64,000 nucleotides of DNA from Ampelocalamus luodianensis (lineage: Eukaryota; Streptophyta; Magnoliopsida; Poales; Poaceae): positions 7,874,001 through 7,938,000 of the forward strand of contig CM070633.1 of assembly GCA_036346255.1 (NCBI GenBank), read 5' to 3'. Made by a program: the position numbers and the translations under genes. Below, piece after piece: positions 58,196 through 64,000 of this stretch (position 1 is its first letter; the number at the start of each line of letters is the position of its first letter). The notes under the pieces were generated by a model, which was not told the origin of the DNA, did not search any database, and saw nothing but the letters and a program-made list of their open reading frames with translations.

Positions 58196-59059
58196 ACACA
58201 TAGACCATCTTAGACAAGTTCTACAAGTTTTGCGTGAGGCTAGGTTATTCGGTAACTTAGAAGTGTACCTTTTGCAAAGATCGTGTCATCTTTTTGGGCT
58301 ATGTTGTTTTACGCACAGGAGTTGAAGTAGATGAGTCTAAAATTGAGCGATTAAAAATTGGCCAACTCACTGTGAATGTAAGTCGATTAGGAGCTTTCAT
58401 GGTCTCGTTGGTTTTATCGGTAGCTTTGTGAAGGATTTTAGCACCATAGCTGCCCCTTTGAATGAACTTACTAAAAGGGTGTTGAATTTGTGTGGGGGTA
58501 GCGCAAGACAATGCTTTTCTTGAACTTAAGAAACGCTTGGCTGAAGCACAGTTGCTTGTTTTACTGATTTCACTAAAAATTTTGAAATTGAGTGTGATGC
58601 TAGTGGATTGGGTATTGGCGGTGTTTTAATGCAAGAGGAAGACCGGTAGCTTATTTTAGTGAGAAATGAATGGTGCTCAATTGAATTATCCGGTCTATGA
58701 CAAAGAGCTTTATGCTTTAGTGCGTGCATTAGAAACTTGGCAACACTATTTATGGCCTAAAGAGTTTATTATTCATTCGATCATGAGGCATTAAAGTATT
58801 TAAAGGGCCAAGCAAACTGAACCGTAGACATGCCAAATGGGTGAATTCATTGAGTCGTTTCCTTACATTGTAAAATATAAGAAGGAAAGGAAAATGTAGT
58901 AGTGATGCTCTCTCTAGGAAAAGTGTGCTTTTAACTCAATTAGGAGTGCAAGTTCTGGTTTACAAAGTTTGCGTGATTTATATGCTCATGACCATGATTT
59001 TCCGTTCCTTATGCACATTGCAAAGAAGGAAAAGGTGGGATAAATTCACATCCATGATG
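58196..59059 (+). pseudogene. RT thumb and RNase H remnant of the gypsy element
   Basis: The region carries gypsy RNase H signatures in shifting frames: an EIECDASGLGIGGVL-type block near 58587-58630, an ALVRALETWQHYLWP block near 58715-58755 and a DALSRK-type end near 58905-58925. Numerous single-base frameshifts prevent a continuous translation. Confidence 0.7.
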
Positions 59060-60157
59060 GGTTTTGTTTCGCACTAACAAATTATGCGTTCGGACTCCTC
59101 AGTGCGTTTGCTATTCTGCGAGAATCACATGCGAGGTGGGTTGATGGGACATTTTGGGCGTGAGAAGGCGTTATATATGCTAGCGATCACTTTTATTGGC
59201 CTAAGATGAGGCGAGATGTAGAGAGGTATGTGCAACGATGCATTACTTGCCAAAGCGAAATCAAAATTGAATCACACGGTTTGTATACCCCTTTACAGTT
59301 CCCAATGCACCATGGGAGGATATTAGTATGGATTTTGTTTTAGGATTACCTAGAACTAAAAGGGAGTGATTCTGTTTTTGTCGTTGTGGATCGTTTTCAA
59401 AGATGGCACACTTTATTCCGTGCCACAAGAGCGGCGATCGTCGCATATTGCTAACTTGTTTTCGGGAGATTGTGAGGCTACATGGCGTGCCACGCACTAT
59501 TGTGTCGGATCGTGGCGTGAAGTTCATGAGCTACTTTTGGAAGACACTTTGGGTGGCGGGGCGAAGTTGTTATTGGCCGCGACTTGTCATCCCAAGCGAT
59601 GGTCAAGCGGAGGTGGTGAACCGCACACTTCGATGCTGCCGGACCATGATCAAGAAGAATGCGCGAGTGGGAGGATTGTTTGCCGCACGTGGAATTAAGC
59701 TTATAATCGGGCCGTGCACTCCACTCTGTGATTGTGTCCTTTTGAGGTGGTGTATGGTTTCAAACCCTTTACGCCGCTTGATTTCTTGCCACTTCAAGTC
59801 AACACCGTGTTCATATGGAGCATCCAAGCGGTGAGTATGTGAAGAAATTGCATCTCAAAACAAAGAGGAGATAGAGCGCAAGGTCAAGTCCTATCTTGAG
59901 AAGGCGAATAAGCGGAAGAAGATGATTTTCAACGGTGATTTGGTTTGGGTGCACTACCGCATGGATCGTTTTCGAGCGCAAGTCTAAATTGCTGCCACGA
60001 GGTGATGGACCTTTCAAGGTGCTTGCAAAGATTAACGACAATGCCTACAAGATAGAGCTTTCCAGTGATGACTATGGCGTGAGCTCTACTTTCAATGTCA
60101 TTGATTTATCACCTTTCTTTGGTGGTGATGATCGGCGTCGAGGGCGCACGCCTTTTC
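59060..60157 (+). pseudogene. Integrase remnant of the gypsy element
   Basis: Visible parts are a zinc-binding region ending in CITCQ (about 59239-59255), the core start SMDFVLGLPRTK (about 59329-59360), AHFIPCHKSGDR, then LHGVPRTIVSDRGVKFMS containing a catalytic Asp, and a later frame with HPKRWSSGGGEPH-type text over the last catalytic region. The C-terminal domain shows GPFKVLAKINDNAYKIEL and YGVSSTFNVIDLSPFF (60010-60120). The frames do not connect. Confidence 0.88.
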
Positions 60158-60169
60158 AAGAGGGGAGGA
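60158..60169 (+). other. Polypurine tract of the complete gypsy element
   Basis: AAGAGGGGAGGA directly precedes the 3' LTR start at 60170, the expected position for plus-strand priming. Confidence 0.85.
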
Positions 60170-61191
60170 TGATGAGGGCATCCCTAACACTTATACATAT
60201 TTCCCTATTGGTGGTCATACACATGCGAGGTGGGCGTCATACGTGGCGCTACAAATAATTCAAATGCGAAGTGCATATTGGTCCTTGCGAGAGCAAGAGC
60301 TAAACTTCTAAATCAACAGTGCTTTTGTTTCTTAATGAATCTTCTATTGTCATTGATGAGAATTGGGTATTACCTCATGCAAATGTTTTGTGCATTGTCG
60401 AGTTTGAACATTGTGAAGCCTTTGGAACCAAGAGGAGGCGAGTCAAAGCAATGGAGGAGAAGCTCACGTGGGTCAACCAAGGAGAAAAGCCCAGAATTCA
60501 AGCCCAATTCGGATCTTCCACAAGTGCAACCGAAATTCATCTCGGAATCAACTCGAATTCAATTCGGATTCGGTTCAGGACAGCCAACAGGGCTGTAATA
60601 AAAACCATAACTTTTGCATCACGAGTCCGATTGGGGTGTTCTTGGACTTGTTTGAAAGCTTATTCCAAGGCCCACACAATGGTTTTGGCCCCAGCTTCAG
60701 AAGACGTACGGTCGCGCCGCTATGGCGAAACAATGTGACGGACTTAAGTTAGGTTTTCCTTTTGTGTGTTTTTAGGTCTTAGCCGAGTTAGAGTTTGATT
60801 CGGCATGTGTGGCGACCCTAGGCCGTGCGTGAGTCGTGGAGGGTGCCTTAAATACCCTTGCCCCTCCCTTGTATCCATTAGACCAGTTTATTCATAAGAT
60901 TGAAACATAGCTATTGCTTGTTCTTTCGACCCCGAGTTCATGCGAGGACTTTGAGAGAGGACTAGGCGATCAATTGTTCGTTACGCAATTCAAGGTCAAG
61001 CCGTCGTTCCATTGGGAATCGGGGACTTGGCGTTAAATGCGTTCGTGGTCTCGCGACGAACAACTACCGGTGTGTTGTGGGCGTTTTCCGAAGAGTTGAG
61101 GTTCGTGCATTGGCGAGTGTTATTAGCGACATCGTCTGCGCATCAACTATCCACGGTTTCTCACTGAGAAGATCGGGCCTCCCCCGTATCA
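60170..61191 (+). repeat. 3' LTR of the complete gypsy element
   Basis: It starts TGATGAGGGCATCC, ends CCCCGTATCA and is 1,022 bp long. It aligns end to end with the 5' LTR. A CAACAGGGCTGTAATAA segment and a TTAAATACCC segment are shared with that copy. Confidence 0.95.
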
Positions 61192-61196
61192 GGTAG

Positions 61197-62049
61197 CATG
61201 TTCCACAAAGGAGATGTGCATCGAGTGCTACATAACTGAAAGATTGTATATGCGTGCGACTGTTGGAGAGAACTCCAAACACTCTCACCAGCCATCGGAG
61301 GAGAGGGAGACAGCGGAGACGCAACCGGAGGCGAGGGATACTGCGGATCTGGCCTCCGCCGTCCGTCCTGGCCAGTTCCCCACCACGCTAGACCGGGTCA
61401 TCCACGACCCGCTAGTGTTGGTTCCACCATCCTTCACGACCACGGCCCGGTAGCACCGCGTCCGAAAAGATCTCGCCGGTGTCATTTTCTTCTCCGTCAT
61501 CGAGTTGCGGTGCCGTTCTCCCCTCCTCCACCGCCATCGGATCCATCCGTCTTCGTCGTCACCGGCGACAGGATCCACCACAACCGTTCATCATACTCTT
61601 CATCGGCGATGGGGCCGTATGGCTGCCGGGGGTGGTGGCGTCACATCCAGGCCGGCAACCCAAATCTGGGCATAGTGGGCCCGAATCTGGACCTCCACCA
61701 CCGGCGGGCCCAAATATGGCCATTGATGTTGATGGTGTGTACCTCATCCCCGTTGTTGTCGTCGGTATGCTGGGTGATGAGGCGAGGAGCTTGGGGCGGC
61801 AGGCGGGAGATTGGGATGCGGAGAGATGATGAGGTTGCACACGAGAGAGGCGGGGTGGCATTTTCAATGGGAGGAGATGGGATCTTTGGGAGTGCAGTGC
61901 GATTTACGCTCGGCCGAGGCGACCAAGCGTGCTACGGGAGAAATGATCATAAGATCCAATGGCTCACATCATGCACGAAGGAGGACGAATCCAACTCCTA
62001 ACGTCCATAAAGGAGGATAGATGACCACCAACTCTAATTTTTAAATAGT
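61197..62049. other. GC-rich flank, continuing the sequence left of the gypsy element
   Basis: Before the gypsy insertion this block joined 53061. A plus-strand frame at 61214-61453 is in phase with the frame that ends at 53061. A separate GC-rich stretch at 61470-61830 has a repeated GGGCCCAAAT/CCCAAATCTGG-type word. I recognise no domain, and the minus strand is also widely open, so coding status is unproven. Confidence 0.35.
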
Positions 62050-62380
62050 AAAAGATATTTTAGTCTTTTTTTCTATTTCTAAGAATGATCTCCGCTACAA
62101 ACTAATTTCAGGAGTGACCCTTTTTCTTACCGCTATCACGAATGGAGCTAAGGATAAACATATCAGCGTTAGAAGGTCTAGCGCTGAGGTTTGAGCCATG
62201 CGGGTGCAGTGAGATGATAACTTATCTTTCATATCTACCCCTTCTTGCAGCGCCAGCTCTTCTGAAGCAGACATGTTCATCCTTAGCGCCATTTGAGCGT
62301 GCGTTGAGGAAAATAGGTCATTCCTAGAACTAGTTTCTGGCAGAGGTTTATAGAATGAAAAAGGGCCAAATAGGCAAAAT
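62050..62380. mobile_element. Foldback MITE-like element
   Basis: The two halves are imperfect inverted repeats about 150 bp long. AAACTAATTTCAGGAGTGACC at 62100 pairs with the complement of GGTCATTCCTAGAACTAGTTT at 62313, and GGAGCTAAGGATAAACATAT pairs with the complement of ATGTTCATCCTTAGCGCC. Short frames on both strands encode the mirrored peptides MELRINISALEGLAL and MALRMNMSASEELAL, as expected from a palindrome. No target duplication is clear. Confidence 0.75.
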
Positions 62381-62399
62381 ATAACCCCTATTCTATTTT

Positions 62400-62884
62400 G
62401 TTCCGGTTAAGAAACTCTAAGGTTGTGGGCAAAAGACCGAAATGCCCCTAGAAGGGGGTCCACCCATGTAGGCCTGTAAATAGGACCCTTTTATGTAAAG
62501 AGAAGGATGGATGATGAATAGAAAAGCTCTACCTCTATACTCTGTCTCTCTTTGGTGTTCATTGTATGATTGGATTGATCGTCTCCCGACTACGGCATCG
62601 ATTATTTAACATGTTATCAGCACGATTCATTCTTCTGGCAAATCGGTATGTCGTTCGGGATTCCCTCCTTTCTAATCGCTAACCTCGTTATTAGATTAAT
62701 CTGGTACATGAACCCGATTAGATCTGCTATTTGCTAATTAGGTTTCTAATGATTGCATTGCTATTCACTGCTCGTTCGGCCGTCACCGTGTTGCCCACTC
62801 GTCGCCATCACCGTGTTCCTCGCGATGGCGAGGCGAGACACCATCAGTCGTCCATGATGCCTAAGAGCCTCGCTCGGTTTGAGT
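62400..62884 (+). mobile_element. Copia-type LTR copy 3 with PBS and internal 5' region
   Basis: The LTR runs about 62400-62611 and ends TTTAACA. TGTTATCAGCACGATTC follows at 62612-62628 as the primer-binding region. It matches the minus-strand copies at 31066-31280 and 6660-8056. Internal sequence continues after 62628 and resumes beyond the hAT insertion at 63917. TGTAAATAGGACCC at about 62475 may be the TATA region. Confidence 0.72.
62612..62628 (+). other. Primer-binding site of copia-type copy 3
   Basis: TGTTATCAGCACGATTC directly follows the LTR end. The same sequence follows the LTR of copy 2 (31050-31065, minus strand). It differs from the usual TGGTATCAGAGC. Confidence 0.6.
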
Positions 62885-63908
62885 TAGGGGTGGGAACGGT
62901 CCAGCCTGACCCAATGGTTACCCTATCCGTTTCCAAATTTCTAGTAAAATGGGCTAGAGATGTGACCCAAAAATAAATCTGAGCAAAAGGGTCATTAACC
63001 TGTTGCTCCTTTGGATCTCACGGAGCAACCCATTTCCTCTCGCCGCACTCTACCCCGACGTGAACCCCTCTCCAACCCTCGGATCCCCAAGAAGCAGAGG
63101 AGCAGAGGAGCAAAGCCACCAGTGATAGCGATGGCGGTGTTGCGACGCGAGGGGAGGCGCGTCCTCCTCTCCACCCCCTCCCTAGCGGCCTCCATGGCGG
63201 CGATGTCCCCTGCCGCCTCCCAGCCGTAAGATCCCCCCCCCAAATCGATCCGCGCCCGCTTAGATCGGTTTTCCTCTAGAGATCCTGTGGGGCTCGCTGT
63301 GGATCTGATCTTCCCGTAGGCGGTAGCTCCATTCCACGTCTTCTTGGCCAGCGAAACCACCAGCGATGGCGATGGCGGTCTTTGCGACACGCGGAGGCGC
63401 GTCCTCCTCTCCACCCCTTCCGCGGCCTCCATGGCGCGCGGTCCCCGCCTCTCCCGGTAGTAAGATCCCCCCACCCCCAATCGATCCATTGTTCCTCGAG
63501 GAATCTAGGAATCTTGAGTTGGAGAATGTAAATATTGGATTACGCTCTTGTTTAAATTCTTATGTTTCTCTTGGCATCTTTATTACATTCTTGCTTCTCG
63601 ATGAATGGCAAATGGTTTGTTGTTGCTTGAGATAAGCACTTGCAATGAGTTCTAGTTGATACGTGATGCGAAAAGAAATGGTGATACTTGACTTCAGACT
63701 TTGATCTATAATAGATTGTGACTCATTGCATAGTACGTTTGCTTGCTGCTCTGTGGTGGATTAGCTAAAAGGATTGACCCTAAAGATCCAATGGGTCCCA
63801 GAGGTTCTTGCTTGCTTCCTCCTAGGTTCGGCACATTGACCTCCGAATGGTGGTGTGGGGCAAACAGGCAGTGAAGATTCGGTGCGGTTCGACCCACGTC
63901 CACCCCTA
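62885..63908. mobile_element. Non-autonomous hAT element carrying a gene-like insert (Pack-type)
   Basis: A perfect 8-bp target duplication, GTTTGAGT, lies at 62877-62884 and 63909-63916. The ends are TAGGGGTGGGAACGGTCC and, reverse complemented, TAGGGGTGGACGTGGGTC, the Ac/Tip100-like hAT terminus. The 1,024-bp element has no transposase. Its interior (about 63050-63490) is GC-rich, gene-like and internally duplicated. It is inserted in the internal region of the copia-type element. Confidence 0.9.
63108..63490 (+). pseudogene. Duplicated first-exon-like segment inside the hAT element
   Basis: Two related blocks, about 63108-63250 and 63349-63490, share CGATGGCGGT, GGAGGCGCGTCCTCCTCT, CGGCCTCCATGGCG and GTAAGATCCCCCC, then TCGATCC. 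Both have an ATG followed by an Arg/Ser/Ala-rich peptide (MAVLRREGRRVLLSTPS in the first), which resembles an organelle-targeting N-terminus, and a GTAAGAT splice-donor-like end. The second copy is frameshifted. The parent gene is not recognisable from this. Confidence 0.6.
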
Positions 63909-63916
63909 GTTTGAGT

Positions 63917-64000
63917 CATAGCACCATCATCGTCGCGTCGTGTGCACCAGATATGTCACCACGCCAATGGCCTGAAGCCACGCTGCTGCAGCACTCGTGC
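63917..64000 (+). other. Continuation of the copia-type internal region
   Basis: This sequence follows the hAT target duplication and was contiguous with 62876 before the insertion. Nothing else is recognisable before the window ends. Confidence 0.4.

Larger units (their letters stand above)
53062..61191 (+). mobile_element. Complete Ty3/gypsy retrotransposon with degenerate coding region
   Basis: The 5-bp target duplication GGTAG is perfect at 53057-53061 and 61192-61196. The parts are 5' LTR 53062-54075, PBS 54078, gag (about 55950-56900), protease (about 57060-57400), RT (57786-58195), RNase H (about 58290-58930), integrase (about 59060-60150), PPT 60158-60169 and 3' LTR 60170-61191. The pol order with integrase after RNase H is that of gypsy. 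The DGGSC protease and the YGVSSTFNVIDLSPF C-terminal block suggest a chromovirus-type element. The frame is broken many times, mostly by single-base indels. Confidence 0.95.

Noticed and set aside
62995..63489. 164-codon minus-strand open frame
   Set aside because: It runs antisense through both copies of the duplicated segment in the hAT element. Its internal repetition simply reflects that DNA duplication.

Overview
This is a nuclear genome segment from a flowering plant, almost certainly a grass. The evidence is spliced gene structure with long introns, GC-rich islands in AT-rich DNA, an Angela-type Ty1/copia LTR, chromovirus-type Ty3/gypsy elements with multi-kilobase LTRs, and hAT and Helitron-like ends typical of Poaceae. 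There are no operons, CRISPR arrays or prokaryotic features, and I found no tRNA or rRNA gene.

The only well-supported host gene lies on the minus strand at 437-6027. It has six exons and encodes a plant-specific protein that I recognise as ASG1-like (ALTERED SEED GERMINATION 1 family). Its splice sites fit the GT-AG rule and its phases agree, but the exon total is one base short of a multiple of three. The break falls near 1478-1490, so it is either a 1-bp deletion or a sequence error. Intron 1 is a diverged tandem duplication, and the last exon carries a tandemly duplicated 26-codon motif.

The rest is mostly nested transposable elements. At 6660-8056 a short copia-type LTR is split by an internally deleted hAT element with an 8-bp target duplication. 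At 8060-23755 are LTRs of a Ty3/gypsy family and one gypsy body. Its 5' LTR holds a truncated Ty1/copia element (about 11103-16063, minus), its gag is interrupted exactly by a 3.8-kb solo LTR (17925-21757, target duplication GAGAA), and its pol is internally deleted. From 23756 there is a truncated LTR of another family, then 1.9 kb that I cannot assign, then a 3.4-kb solo LTR (27160-30522), a second copia LTR fragment (about 30900-31280) and a Helitron-like 3' end at 31703. The stretch 31732-37016 holds no gene I can name. At 37022-49715 a roughly 5-kb solo LTR (target duplication GGAAA) contains a second solo LTR of the same family (41049-46179) and a solo LTR of another family (46670-49197, target duplication CATAC). 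The last of these carries a striking array of short hairpins.

At 53062-61191 is a complete but coding-degenerate Ty3/gypsy element with both LTRs, PBS, PPT and target duplication GGTAG. The end of the window holds a foldback MITE (about 62050-62380), a third copia LTR with its PBS (62400-62628) and a 1,024-bp non-autonomous hAT element (62885-63908, 8-bp target duplication). This hAT element carries a duplicated GC-rich segment that resembles a first exon.

The points most worth following up are the LTR hairpin array with paired changes between copies, the dyads and exon-like block shared by otherwise diverged LTR families, the gene-fragment-carrying hAT element, and the duplications and frame break in the ASG1-like gene.
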